Of a DNA stretch of 64,000 bases, positions 34,826 through 43,266 are shown piece after piece. The DNA is from a bacterium (GTDB lineage Bacteria > Sysuimicrobiota > Sysuimicrobiia > Sysuimicrobiales > Segetimicrobiaceae). Position numbers and translations under genes: made by a program. The stretch covers positions 27,786-91,785 of the forward strand of contig DATGFS010000004.1 in assembly GCA_035308905.1 (NCBI GenBank), given 5' to 3'. Within the stretch, counting starts at the first letter, position 1. Each line of letters begins with the position of its first letter. The notes under the pieces were generated by a model. The model did not search any database, had not been told where the DNA came from, and saw only the letters and a program-made list of their open reading frames with translations.

Positions 34826-35403
34826 GCCGCCTGCAGCACGTTGGCCGCGGCGTGCGTGACCGCGGACGCCGTCCAGCCTCCCGACGCCCACCGCTGCCAG
34901 CCGAAGACCAGGCCGGCGGCGAGATCGACCGGCAGCGCCGCGATCCCGTAGGCAGGCACGTGGACCGCGGCAAAGACCGCGGCCGATCCGGCCACGGCGA
35001 ATGCCGCGCCGTAGATCGAGAGGGCGCCGTAGAGCAGGCGGCGGAACAAGAGTTCCTCGGCGATGCCGGCCACGGCGGTCGCGGCGACGGCGAGCGGCGC
35101 CATCTTCGGCGCCAACGGGTGCTGCAGGATGCGCGCGACGGCAAAGGCGGCCACGCCGACGGCGGTGACCGCGGGCCACGCGAGGCGGCCGTTCGGGCCG
35201 TCGCGGGCCGATCGGGGCAGTGGCGTCACCGCGCCGATCACGCCGGTGGCCAGCGTGATGGCGACCGACGCGACGGTGGCCGGCGGACGCAGCGCGAGCG
35301 CGGTACTGCCGAGCAGCCCGGCGATGAGAGGTAAGAGAACGTCCAACGGGTAAGGACATACAACGCCGTGACGCCGGACTCCGCTTGTCCGGCGTCGATC
35401 CAC
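34819..35403 (-). CDS. CPBP-family intramembrane metalloprotease
   Basis: About 194 residues, with five or six hydrophobic helices. The CPBP (CAAX protease and bacteriocin-processing) motifs are visible: EELLFRRLLYG (motif 1), FAAVHVPAYG (motif 2 His) and VTHAAANVL (motif 3). Such proteases process small peptides or bacteriocins or regulate membrane proteins. The start is uncertain: GTG 35403 keeps a polar N-terminus, while TTG 35346 lies just before helix 1; neither has a clear ribosome site. It precedes and overlaps WVHPP protein A, suggesting a functional pair. Confidence 0.85.
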   Translation of the reverse strand: MDRRRTSGVRRHGVVCPYPLDVLLPLIAGLLGSTALALRPPATVASVAITLATGVIGAVTPLPRSARDGPNGRLAWPAVTAVGVAAFAVARILQHPLAPKMAPLAVAATAVAGIAEELLFRRLLYGALSIYGAAFAVAGSAAVFAAVHVPAYGIAALPVDLAAGLVFGWQRWASGGWTASAVTHAAANVLQAAW

Positions 35404-35461
35404 ATCGGATGCCGGCGGCGCGTCGGCCGGCACCAGTGCACGCTCGTGCGGGGAGGCGTCG

Positions 35462-36373
35462 GTGGCACACCTCGGATTCGTCGGCCTGGGGGCCATGGGC
35501 GGCCGCATCGCCAAGCGGCTGCTCGATGCCGGCCACCGCGTGACGGGCTACAACCGCACCGCGGCCAAGGCGCAGTGGCTCGCCGACGCGGGACTGCGGC
35601 TCGCGCCGTCGCCCCGCGCGGTCGCCGAGGCCGCGGAGGTGACGTTCTCGATGGTCACCGACACCGCGGCGCTGCGCGCCGTGACCGATGGACCCGATGG
35701 CATCCTCGCCGGACTTGGACCGGCCAAGATCTACGTCGACATGAGCACGGTCAGCCCGGAGGTCAGCCGTGAGCTGGCCGCGCGCGTGCGCGAGCGCGGG
35801 GCGGCGATGCTCGACGCGCCGGTGTCCGGCAGTCTCGTCACGCTCCAGGAGGGCCGGCTTTCGATCATGGTCGGCGGCGAGCCGGAGGTGGTGGAGCGGA
35901 TCCGGCCGATGCTCCTCGCGATCGGCCCCGTCGTGACGCGCGTCGGCGGGAACGGCCAGGCGGCGCTCATGAAGGTCGCCACGAACCTCAACCTCGGGGC
36001 GCAGATGCTGGCATTCTGCGAGGCCGTGCTGCTCGCGGAGAAGGGCGGCATCGACCGCGCCACCGCCGTGCACGTGCTCCTCAACAGCGCGATCGCCTCG
36101 CCGATGCTCAAATACCGCGGCCCGTTCGTGCTCGAGATGCCGGACGAGGCGTGGTTCGACTGCACGATGATGCAGAAGGACCTGCGGCTCGCGGGGGAGG
36201 CGGGCCGCGCGCTCGCGGTGCCGCTGCCGACGACGGCGATCGCCGACGAATGGCTCTCCGCGGCGCGGGCGATGGGATTCGCAGCACAGGACTTCGCGGC
36301 GATGTTCGACGTGCTCGCGCGCTTGGCCGGCGTCGAGGCGCGGCCGAACGGGGAGGGTAGCGATGGGGATTAA
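35462..36373 (+). CDS. NAD(P)-dependent beta-hydroxyacid dehydrogenase (3-hydroxyisobutyrate dehydrogenase family)
   Basis: 303-residue enzyme. Rossmann motif GFVGLGAMGGRIAKRLLDAGH is at residues 5-25, the substrate motif DAPVSGSLVTLQEG near 117, and the catalytic Lys in GNGQAALMKVATNLNLG near 170. The family oxidises 3-hydroxyisobutyrate, tartronate semialdehyde or related beta-hydroxyacids. GGGGAGG four to five bases upstream supports GTG 35462. It overlaps the next M24 gene by 11 bases and forms a three-gene unit with it and the amidohydrolase. Confidence 0.93.
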   Translation: MAHLGFVGLGAMGGRIAKRLLDAGHRVTGYNRTAAKAQWLADAGLRLAPSPRAVAEAAEVTFSMVTDTAALRAVTDGPDGILAGLGPAKIYVDMSTVSPEVSRELAARVRERGAAMLDAPVSGSLVTLQEGRLSIMVGGEPEVVERIRPMLLAIGPVVTRVGGNGQAALMKVATNLNLGAQMLAFCEAVLLAEKGGIDRATAVHVLLNSAIASPMLKYRGPFVLEMPDEAWFDCTMMQKDLRLAGEAGRALAVPLPTTAIADEWLSAARAMGFAAQDFAAMFDVLARLAGVEARPNGEGSDGD

Positions 36374-37709
36374 GACGTTCGGCCTGCAGACGGTCGACTG
36401 GGAAGAGCGGGTCAACTACGAACGCCTCCGCACGGAGCGGCTCGCCCGAGTCAAGCGGTTCCTCGACGCGTCCGAGTTCGGGGCGCTGCTGTGCTTCGAC
36501 ATGAACAACATCCGGTACATCACCGCGACCCACATCGGCACGTGGGCGATCGACAAACTGGTGCGCTTCACGCTCCTGCCTCGCGGCGATGAGCCGATCC
36601 TGTGGGACTTCGGATCCGCGGCGCGGCACCATCGGCTGTACTGCCCGTGGCTCGGAGAGCGCTCACGCGCTGGCATCTCCACACTCCGCGGCGCGTACCC
36701 CGAGAGCGCGCGCGACGTCGCAAAGAAGATCCGCGTCGAGCTCGAAGCCCGCGGGCTGCACACGCAGCCGCTCGCGGTCGATATCATCGAGCCCCAGGTG
36801 TTGTTCGCGCTGCAGGCCGAGGGCCTTCGCATCGTCGACGGGCAGACCCTGATGCAGGACGTCCGCAAGATCAAAACCACGGACGAGATCGCCCTGATCA
36901 CGACCGCGGTGATGATGGTCGACGCGGCGTACGAAGAGCTGTACCAGGCGATCCGGCCCGGAATGCGCGAGAACGAGTGCGTCGGCCTCGTGGCCAAGGT
37001 GCTCTACGACCTCGGGTCCGAGCACGTCGAAGGCGTCAACGCGATCTCGGGCGAGCGGTGCAGTCCGCACCCGCACGTGTACACCGACCGCGTGCTGCGG
37101 CCGGGTGATCCGGCGTACTTCGACATCCTCCACGCCTACAACGGCTACCGGACCTGCTACTATCGGACGTTCTGCGTCGGCAGCGCGTCGCACGCGATGG
37201 TGGACGCCTACCGGCGCTGCCGCGATTACCTGGACGCGGCGCTCGCCCTGATCCGGCCGGGCGTGACGACCGGCGATGTCGTCCGCGTGTGGCCGAAGGC
37301 GGAGGAATTCGGGTTTGCCGATGAAGAGGCCGCGTTCGCGCTGCAGTACGGGCACGGCGTCGGCCTGTCGATCTGGGAGAAGCCGATCTTCAGCCGGCTC
37401 GTCTCGCTCGACCACCCCGAGGTGATCGAAGAAGGCATGGTCTTCGCCCTCGAGACCTTCTGGCCGGCCGCCGACGGCTGGTCCGCCGCGCGGATCGAAG
37501 AGCAGCTCGTGGTCACGAAAGACGGCTGCGAGGTCATCACGCGCTTTCCGGCGGAAAAGCTGCTCGTCGCCGGCACGCGCTACTGGACCGCCGCGGGGCC
37601 GCTCGACTCGACCCGCGAGGCCCAGTCCAACCTGAACCGCGCGGTCGCCCCACCGTCCCCCGCGGACCGGGTCGTCGCCGGCGCGCGGACGGAGGGCCGG
37701 GGACGATGA
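36363..37709 (+). CDS. M24 family peptidase/prolidase-like protein
   Basis: 448-residue protein with creatinase N-terminal and M24 catalytic domains. The first metal Asp is present (PAYFDILHAYNGY) but the second is replaced in YRTCYYRTF; His in GHGVGLSIWEK and Glu in MVFALETFWP and ARIEEQLVVT remain. It may therefore bind a single metal or act as a metal-free hydrolase. Related genes in dimethylsulfoniopropionate lyase (DddP) and prolidase groups share this fold. It overlaps the dehydrogenase gene upstream and lies 25 bases before the amidohydrolase. Confidence 0.88.
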   Translation: MGIKTFGLQTVDWEERVNYERLRTERLARVKRFLDASEFGALLCFDMNNIRYITATHIGTWAIDKLVRFTLLPRGDEPILWDFGSAARHHRLYCPWLGERSRAGISTLRGAYPESARDVAKKIRVELEARGLHTQPLAVDIIEPQVLFALQAEGLRIVDGQTLMQDVRKIKTTDEIALITTAVMMVDAAYEELYQAIRPGMRENECVGLVAKVLYDLGSEHVEGVNAISGERCSPHPHVYTDRVLRPGDPAYFDILHAYNGYRTCYYRTFCVGSASHAMVDAYRRCRDYLDAALALIRPGVTTGDVVRVWPKAEEFGFADEEAAFALQYGHGVGLSIWEKPIFSRLVSLDHPEVIEEGMVFALETFWPAADGWSAARIEEQLVVTKDGCEVITRFPAEKLLVAGTRYWTAAGPLDSTREAQSNLNRAVAPPSPADRVVAGARTEGRGR

Positions 37710-37734
37710 GGCCCCATCGCGCGGGGGTCCGCGG

Positions 37735-38736
37735 ATGACCGCCGGCGCCGCCGTCGTCGATACCCACGTCCACATCATCGTCCCGGAGATCACGCGGGAG
37801 CACGGCCCCGAGCCGTGGCGGCCGCGGATCATCCGCGACGGCGACCGGCAGCGCATCGAAATCGGGGGCGTCGAGGTCCGGTCGGTCCGCCACGAGTTCG
37901 TGAACCCCGAGGGGGTGCTCGCCGAGACCGCCGCGGCCGGCAGCGACCGGGTGGTGCTCTGCCCGTTTGTCGGCCTCTTGCGCTACGACGCGGAGCCGCG
38001 GGACGCGCTCGAGTCCGGAGGCATCCAAAACGCCGCGCTAGCGAGGCTGGTGCGGACGCATCCCGGCCGCGTCGCCGCGCTCGGGACGGTCCCGCTGCAA
38101 GACGCGGCGCTGGCCGCGCGCGAGCTGGAGGCGGCGGTGCGGCTGGGGCTCGCCGGCGTGGAGATCGCGGCGAGCGTCCGCGGCGTCTATCTCGGCGACG
38201 ACCGCTTCCGGCCGTTCTGGGAGGCGGCCGCGGCCCTCGGGGCCGTCGTGTTCATCCATCCGACGACTCGCGGCTTCGATATCCCGGCCTTTACGCGCTA
38301 CCATCTGAGCAACGCGGTGGGCAATCCCTTCGAGACGACGATCACCGCGGCCGATCTGGTGATGAGCGGGGTGCTCGAAACGTTTCCGAGCCTCCGCATC
38401 ATCTTGGCTCACGGCGGCGGCGCGGTGCTCGCGCTGCGCGGCCGTCTTGGGCACGCGTACGAGGAGGTCCACGCGGCGCGCGCGCGCCTGCGGATGCCGC
38501 CGGACGAGTCGCTGCGGCGCTTCTATTACGACACGATCGTGCACGATACGACGCTGCTCCGGCAGCTCGTCGCCTATGCCGGCGCCGATCACGTGGTGCT
38601 GGGGTCGGACTACCCGTTCGATATGGGCGTCGAGCGTCCGGCCGACCAACTCCGCGCGGCCGAGCTCGGCGCGGACGACGAGCGCCGGATCCTCGGCGAG
38701 ACGGCGAACGAGCTGTTCGCGGGGACGGCGGCGTGA
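37735..38736 (+). CDS. Amidohydrolase family protein (ACMSD-like decarboxylase/hydrolase)
   Basis: 333-residue TIM-barrel protein. The metal ligands are HxH in VDTHVHIIVPE (residues 10-12), His in VFIHPTTRG, His in LAHGGGAV, and Asp in VLGSDYPFDMG, the pattern of the 2-amino-3-carboxymuconate-semialdehyde decarboxylase group. Members decarboxylate or hydrate aromatic breakdown products. It is the last gene of the dehydrogenase-M24 unit and its stop abuts the stop of the convergent WVHPP gene. Confidence 0.9.
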   Translation: MTAGAAVVDTHVHIIVPEITREHGPEPWRPRIIRDGDRQRIEIGGVEVRSVRHEFVNPEGVLAETAAAGSDRVVLCPFVGLLRYDAEPRDALESGGIQNAALARLVRTHPGRVAALGTVPLQDAALAARELEAAVRLGLAGVEIAASVRGVYLGDDRFRPFWEAAAALGAVVFIHPTTRGFDIPAFTRYHLSNAVGNPFETTITAADLVMSGVLETFPSLRIILAHGGGAVLALRGRLGHAYEEVHAARARLRMPPDESLRRFYYDTIVHDTTLLRQLVAYAGADHVVLGSDYPFDMGVERPADQLRAAELGADDERRILGETANELFAGTAA

Positions 38737-39513
38737 TCAGGCGCGCGGAGCCCGCCGCTTGATCAGGACGAGCGCCACGAACACTGCCACCGCCGCCGCG
38801 ACGGCCGCATACGCCGCCCACGGCGGTCCCGCCCGGTAGGGCGTTCCCGCGGGCGCCGCGGGTGCGAAGGCCCCCAGCGTGGGTACGTCGGCCACCAGCA
38901 GGTGCAGGTGGCCGGCGTACTGCACGGCGTGAATCGGCTGCCAGGCCGGGCCACCGCCGGATGACGCCCGGACGATCTGCGTGCCGCCGGTGGCGTACCG
39001 GAGCACAATGGTGACCGGACGGGTGAAGCGCGGCACGGCGCCGCTCTTTCCGTAGGCGGCGTCCAAGCGGCAGGCGTTGCCGTCGAAGCGCATACCCGGC
39101 GGCGGCGGCCCGATCGTGGCGGGGTCGAGTTGAGTGATCGTCACCGTGATCGTGCTCCCGAGCGGTCCCGCGGCAATCGAGCCGTCGTTGAGGATGACGG
39201 TGCACTGCGCGTCCCCGGTCGCGACGGCCCCCGGGGACCGTCCGGTTGGATCCAGGTCCCGCGTGGCGCGTCCGGGCTCTGGCGGCCGGTTATCCTGTGC
39301 CAGTTCACGGGGCGGGTGCACCCACTGGTAGGGCGGAAGGGGCGTGACGCCGTCGTAAAGCGCGCGCCCGAGCCGTACCGGACCCGGCGCGGCGAGGACC
39401 ACGGCGATGAGCACGCCGGCGGCGAGCATCCCGGTCGCGACGAACCCGCGGGCGGCGCGGCGAGCGTGCCGGGCGACCCGCGGCCGGCCACCGTCAGGCC
39501 GACGCCGGTTCAA
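38737..39513 (-). CDS. WVHPP-motif membrane protein, copy B (unrecognised family)
   Basis: 258-residue paralogue of the protein at 34085-34825: N-terminal helix (about 22-44), an extracytoplasmic beta-rich domain and a C-terminal helix (about 228-250) ending IKRRAPRA. Shared motifs include LYDGVTPLPPYQWVHPP, DLDPTGRS, RFDGNACRLDAAYG, VTIVLRYA and LGAFAPA. It is the last gene of a four-gene minus-strand run with the lipoprotein, the CopC-CopD fusion and a secreted protein, so a role in copper or periplasmic metal handling is plausible. No named family is recognised. Confidence 0.78.
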   Translation of the reverse strand: MNRRRPDGGRPRVARHARRAARGFVATGMLAAGVLIAVVLAAPGPVRLGRALYDGVTPLPPYQWVHPPRELAQDNRPPEPGRATRDLDPTGRSPGAVATGDAQCTVILNDGSIAAGPLGSTITVTITQLDPATIGPPPPGMRFDGNACRLDAAYGKSGAVPRFTRPVTIVLRYATGGTQIVRASSGGGPAWQPIHAVQYAGHLHLLVADVPTLGAFAPAAPAGTPYRAGPPWAAYAAVAAAVAVFVALVLIKRRAPRA

Positions 39514-39535
39514 ACGGTCTTGCTCGGGCGCCGCG

Positions 39536-39976
39536 TCACTTGACGGTGAAGGTCGCGCTGGTCACGACGCGCGGGTTGAACGGGAAGTGATCCGTCGCGA
39601 CGAACTCCGCCTGCATCAGATGGTCGCCCGGCGTCACCGGCACGGTCTGTTCCAGACCGTACGACATCGAGACGACCCGCCCGTCGAGGATCAGGTGAAT
39701 GTGTCCTCGGTCGGGCTTCAGATTGGTCGACGTTTCGGGCGTGATCGTCGCGCCCGTGAGCTCGAGCCGTGCCTGGAGGGTGCGGCCCGTTACCACCGCG
39801 CCCGGCGCGGGAGTCAGGATGCGCAGCGTGGCCGTAGACCGCGGGCGCTGCGCGGCCGGCCGCGCCGGGCCGTTTTGGGCGCGCGGGCCGCACGCGGCGA
39901 GGAGCAGGATCGCGAGCAGTAGGAGCACCGGCCGGCCGGCGGCCGGCAGCGGTGAAATCAACGTCGGCCGCTTCAT
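39536..39976 (-). CDS. Lipoprotein with HxHL beta-sandwich domain
   Basis: 146-residue lipoprotein: signal peptide with lipobox LLLAACGP (Cys at about residue 28), then a beta-rich domain. It carries GHIHLILDGRVVSMSYG and a closing TSATFTVK. The same GxxHLxxDG and F.A.D....T.TFTV layout appears in the C-terminal half of the CopC-like protein at 44320-45081. The domain resembles DUF4399/YtkA-like Ig folds; ligand unknown. Its ATG overlaps the CopC-CopD stop (ATGA), so translation is coupled. Copy B of the WVHPP protein follows after 22 bases. Confidence 0.8.
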   Translation of the reverse strand: MKRPTLISPLPAAGRPVLLLLAILLLAACGPRAQNGPARPAAQRPRSTATLRILTPAPGAVVTGRTLQARLELTGATITPETSTNLKPDRGHIHLILDGRVVSMSYGLEQTVPVTPGDHLMQAEFVATDHFPFNPRVVTSATFTVK

Positions 39977-41949
39977 AGCGTCACATCGAGGTACGCGTCG
40001 AGCACCGTGCCGTCCTGGGCGGTGCCTGAGAATTCGACCCGCCACGCGCCGCGGCTCAACTGCGCGTCGCCGATAAAATGTCCGGTGCTGAACCGGCGGA
40101 CAGGCAGCGGCCGGACCGTCCCACCGGACCGCCCGATCGCGATGGCGATCGGCCGAGGGACCGGCAGTTCCCGCCCGTTCGCACCGATAAAAGTCGCATG
40201 CACCTCGTTGAACCCCGGCCGGCCGGGATCCAGGTACGTATTGAGCACGACGCCTCCTCCGAGATCGATGGTGTAGAGTGTCGGTTGGCCCGGCGCGCGG
40301 ATCTCTCGGATCGCCTGGGGCCGCGACTTCGGTGTGACCGCGAGCGGCACGTCTACCGAGGTCGCGGCGCGCTGCAGCAGGGTTGTGACCGCCCAGGGAC
40401 CGCCAAGAGACAGGTTCGCGCCGTCGCCGGCAAACACCCCGCTGCCGGTCGGGCGCAGCTCGAGGGTCGACGTGCCGAGGTCCGGCCGTTCCACGCTCCG
40501 GAAGCTCAAGCTCACTCGGTTGGCCGCGACCGGCCGGCCGGTATCGTAGTCCGCGGCGCGGAGCACGAAGTGGTTCGCGCCGGGGAGGCCGGGCGCGATC
40601 TCGAGCCGCACGCGCACGGACGTGGCGAAGTCGTTCCCAGTCACCACCAGCGGACGCGCGGCGGCGGTTGCTTCCGCCTGCTGCCGCGCCGGCGCCAGGC
40701 CGGTCAGCAGTCCGGTGATAACGAGCACGATCGCGCCCAGCGCGAGCTCCGCGGCGGCGACACGCCGAAGGATGCCGGCCGCGCCCGTCATGCGCGGAAT
40801 GACGCGGTACCGGTTGACGGCGCCGAGCGCGGCCAGCGCGAGGAGCAGGGCCGCTTTGATGATCACGAGGCGCCCGTAGTCAGTCGAGATGAGCGCGTCC
40901 CAGGCGCCGACGTTGTCGACGGCGCGCAGCACGCCGGTGACCACGACCGACAGAATGGCGATGCCGGCGACGGTCGAAAACCGCCGCGCCGCGGTTACCG
41001 CCTGCTCGGCCGGCACGCGGCCGCTCGCGGCGAGCAGCGCCGCCAGTCCGCCGAGCCAGACTGCGATGCTCAGAAAATGCAGCCACTGAACGCCGATGTT
41101 CACGACACGCAGCGCACCGGGGGTCGCGCCGGCGTGGCCGGCGTTGACGTGGGCCAGCATCGCGGATGCGGCCAGCAGACCGACCGCGGCCAACCCCGGT
41201 CTCCGCGCGGCGGAACGCCGCGCCGCGACGCCCAACGCGAGGGCGGCGAGCGCGACCGGGAGGGCCCGCAGCAAGAGGGACAGCCCGAGCGGGGTGGAGA
41301 GCAGCCGGGCGATGCCGACGCCCGCGGCTTGGGCCTGCGAGAAGCCGATGCCGATCACACCGGCGAGGGCGAGAAGGCACCACGCCCAGACGTAGCGCAT
41401 CGAGCCGGCCGCCGCGGCGGGGGCGGCGATCGTCCATACCCAGGCAACGCCCGTGAGCCCCGCGAGACCCGCGTAGAAGAGCCACCGCGAAACAATCGAC
41501 GCGGCGGAAGGCGGCGGCCCGGCCGCCGCGGGTAATACCGCGGCGGCCGGGGAGACCCCGACACCAAAGGCGAAGGCGCCACCGGTGACATGCCCGTCGA
41601 CGCGGGAGACCGTTCGCCAGGACACCGTGTAGACGCCGTTTCCGGGCGCTTGAATCGGCACCCGCAGAGCGAGGGCATTGCCCGGTACCGGCGCCGCGGG
41701 GCCGCTGCTTATGGTGCGCCCGCTCGCGTCCACGACCTGAATCGTCGACAATGCGGGTTCCGGCTCTTCCGTGAAGGTGAGCGTGAGGGCATCCGGCGCC
41801 TGCTGCAATACTGCGCCCGAGGCCGGCTGGGACTGTCGCAGCAGGGCGTGGGCCGAGGCCGCGGTCGCGAGCGATAGCGCGGCGGCAACGCCCAGGAGCG
41901 CGCCGCGGACGCTGCGCGGGACCGATAATCCGAGGGGCTGCGTGTCGAT
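39973..41949 (-). CDS. CopC-CopD fusion copper transport protein; start codon non-canonical
   Basis: About 658 residues. After a signal peptide ending SAHA, a CopC domain begins with the exposed His (HALLRQSQPASG) and has the second half of the copper histidine-brace in SRVDGHVTGGAFAFGV. About eight helices of a CopD copper permease follow, then a C-terminal domain with a YtkA/FixH-like beta pattern and a last beta domain ending DAYLDVTL. It likely binds copper outside and moves it across the membrane. Between the upstream gene's stop and the signal peptide there is no in-frame ATG, GTG or TTG; the ATC at 41949 is marked as a placeholder start. The true start may be ATC, CTA or coupling by frameshift. 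Confidence 0.85.
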   Translation of the reverse strand: MDTQPLGLSVPRSVRGALLGVAAALSLATAASAHALLRQSQPASGAVLQQAPDALTLTFTEEPEPALSTIQVVDASGRTISSGPAAPVPGNALALRVPIQAPGNGVYTVSWRTVSRVDGHVTGGAFAFGVGVSPAAAVLPAAAGPPPSAASIVSRWLFYAGLAGLTGVAWVWTIAAPAAAAGSMRYVWAWCLLALAGVIGIGFSQAQAAGVGIARLLSTPLGLSLLLRALPVALAALALGVAARRSAARRPGLAAVGLLAASAMLAHVNAGHAGATPGALRVVNIGVQWLHFLSIAVWLGGLAALLAASGRVPAEQAVTAARRFSTVAGIAILSVVVTGVLRAVDNVGAWDALISTDYGRLVIIKAALLLALAALGAVNRYRVIPRMTGAAGILRRVAAAELALGAIVLVITGLLTGLAPARQQAEATAAARPLVVTGNDFATSVRVRLEIAPGLPGANHFVLRAADYDTGRPVAANRVSLSFRSVERPDLGTSTLELRPTGSGVFAGDGANLSLGGPWAVTTLLQRAATSVDVPLAVTPKSRPQAIREIRAPGQPTLYTIDLGGGVVLNTYLDPGRPGFNEVHATFIGANGRELPVPRPIAIAIGRSGGTVRPLPVRRFSTGHFIGDAQLSRGAWRVEFSGTAQDGTVLDAYLDVTL

Positions 41950-41966
41950 GCCTGACGAGTTCGTCG

Positions 41967-42602
41967 TTAGCCCGGCCGTCTCCGCCGCATCGCGCCGAGT
42001 CCGACGAGGATGCCCAAGAGTCCGGCGACGAGTCCGATCGTCCCGATCGTGTTGGCGCGGGCCGCGGCCGACCCGGCCTCCTCCACGCGCGGACCGAGCC
42101 GCTGCACCAGGCCGTTCAACTCCGCCGGCGACGGATCCTTGACCGGAAACTCGATCGCGCTCGCGTCCTGCACGTTGTCGAAGGTCTTGTCCGAGGACGT
42201 AAACGTCTCGTCGATCTTTTGGTTGTCCACGGTCCCACTGAAGTGGAACGAGTATGTGCCCGGCCGAGTCGGCACAATCTGCGCGCGGTAATCGCCCTGC
42301 CGGCCGAACGCGCGGCCGAAGACCCGCTCGATATCGAGCGGATCGCTGGTCTGGGAACCGAAGCGAACCTCCACCTTGAGCGTATCGGTCAAGTCGACGA
42401 TAGGCTTGCCGGCTTTGTCCGCAAGGAGGAGCTGCACGCTGTTCTTGATGCCGGTAAAGGGCGGCTCGTCCCCCCAGCCGACGGTCATCACGATCGATCC
42501 CACTGTGCGATGTTCGTGGGCCGGCGCGGGCAGCGCGCCCGCCGCCAGGATACCGGCGATGCCGGCGATAACAGCCGCCCAACGGGACGCAATCCTCGAC
42601 AT
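41967..42602 (-). CDS. Secreted, C-terminally anchored protein of the copper cluster
   Basis: 211-residue protein: signal peptide (about 1-30, ending PAPAHEHR so the mature N-terminus is His-rich), a soluble beta-rich domain with VGWGDEPPFTGIKNSVQLLL and YSFHFSGTVDNQKIDETF, and a C-terminal helix (about 185-205) with the basic end MRRRRPG. The HEH start could bind metal if cleavage falls there. No named family is recognised with confidence. GGGGGG three bases before ATG 42602 supports the start. It lies ten bases after the response regulator and directly before the CopC-CopD gene. Confidence 0.8.
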   Translation of the reverse strand: MSRIASRWAAVIAGIAGILAAGALPAPAHEHRTVGSIVMTVGWGDEPPFTGIKNSVQLLLADKAGKPIVDLTDTLKVEVRFGSQTSDPLDIERVFGRAFGRQGDYRAQIVPTRPGTYSFHFSGTVDNQKIDETFTSSDKTFDNVQDASAIEFPVKDPSPAELNGLVQRLGPRVEEAGSAAARANTIGTIGLVAGLLGILVGLGAMRRRRPG

Positions 42603-42612
42603 GGGTCCCCCC

Positions 42613-43266
42613 TCAGCGTCCGCTCCCGTCCGGCTTTGTAAGACCCTGACGGACGGCAAACGTGGCAAGTTCGACACGGTTGCGCAGATGCAGTTTGGCG
42701 AGGATGTTTTGCAGATGCCGCTTGACCGTGCCCTCGACGATCCCCAGGGTATCGCCAATCTCTTTGTTCGGCAATCCGCGCGCGACCAGTGTCAGGATCT
42801 CTTCTTCGCGCGGCGTAAGCGTCGGCAGGGAGAGAGAGGCCGTCCCGCGTTGTGTGAACTCGCGCAGGATGCGGCCGGCGATGCCCCGCGAGATTCTCGC
42901 ATCCCCGTGGACCAGTGCTTCCAAGTATTCGAGCCAGAGTTCGGGCTCAACGTTTTTGATCAGGTAGCCTTGCGCACCGCATCGGATCGCCTCGAAGAAG
43001 TCCTGCGGGTCGTCTGAGACGCTCAGAACCACCACCAGGACCGCCGGAAACTGCTCCTTGATCGCGCGGATGGCTTCGAGTCCGCCGAGTCCCGGCATCC
43101 GCAGGTCCATCAATACCAGATCGGGATGGAGTTCGCGGACCTTCGCGACGGCGGTCTCCGCGTTGGTCGCCTCGCCGACGATCTCGAAGGTGGGCGATCC
43201 GGCCAGAACTGTTCGAATGGCGCGCCGGGCAAGGTCGCTGTCGTCGACAATCAATGTGCGGGTCAT
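42613..43266 (-). CDS. NarL/FixJ-family response regulator of the copper cluster
   Basis: 217-residue response regulator: acidic pair (LIVDDSDLARRA), phospho-acceptor Asp in LVLMDLRMPGLGG, Ser switch (VVVLSVSDD), Lys (YLIKNV), then a LuxR-type helix-turn-helix (LTPREEEILTLVARGLPNKE). Its ATG overlaps the stop of the kinase gene by four bases. It lies ten bases before the secreted-protein gene, so it most likely regulates, and is transcribed with, the copper genes downstream. Confidence 0.95.
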   Translation of the reverse strand: MTRTLIVDDSDLARRAIRTVLAGSPTFEIVGEATNAETAVAKVRELHPDLVLMDLRMPGLGGLEAIRAIKEQFPAVLVVVLSVSDDPQDFFEAIRCGAQGYLIKNVEPELWLEYLEALVHGDARISRGIAGRILREFTQRGTASLSLPTLTPREEEILTLVARGLPNKEIGDTLGIVEGTVKRHLQNILAKLHLRNRVELATFAVRQGLTKPDGSGR

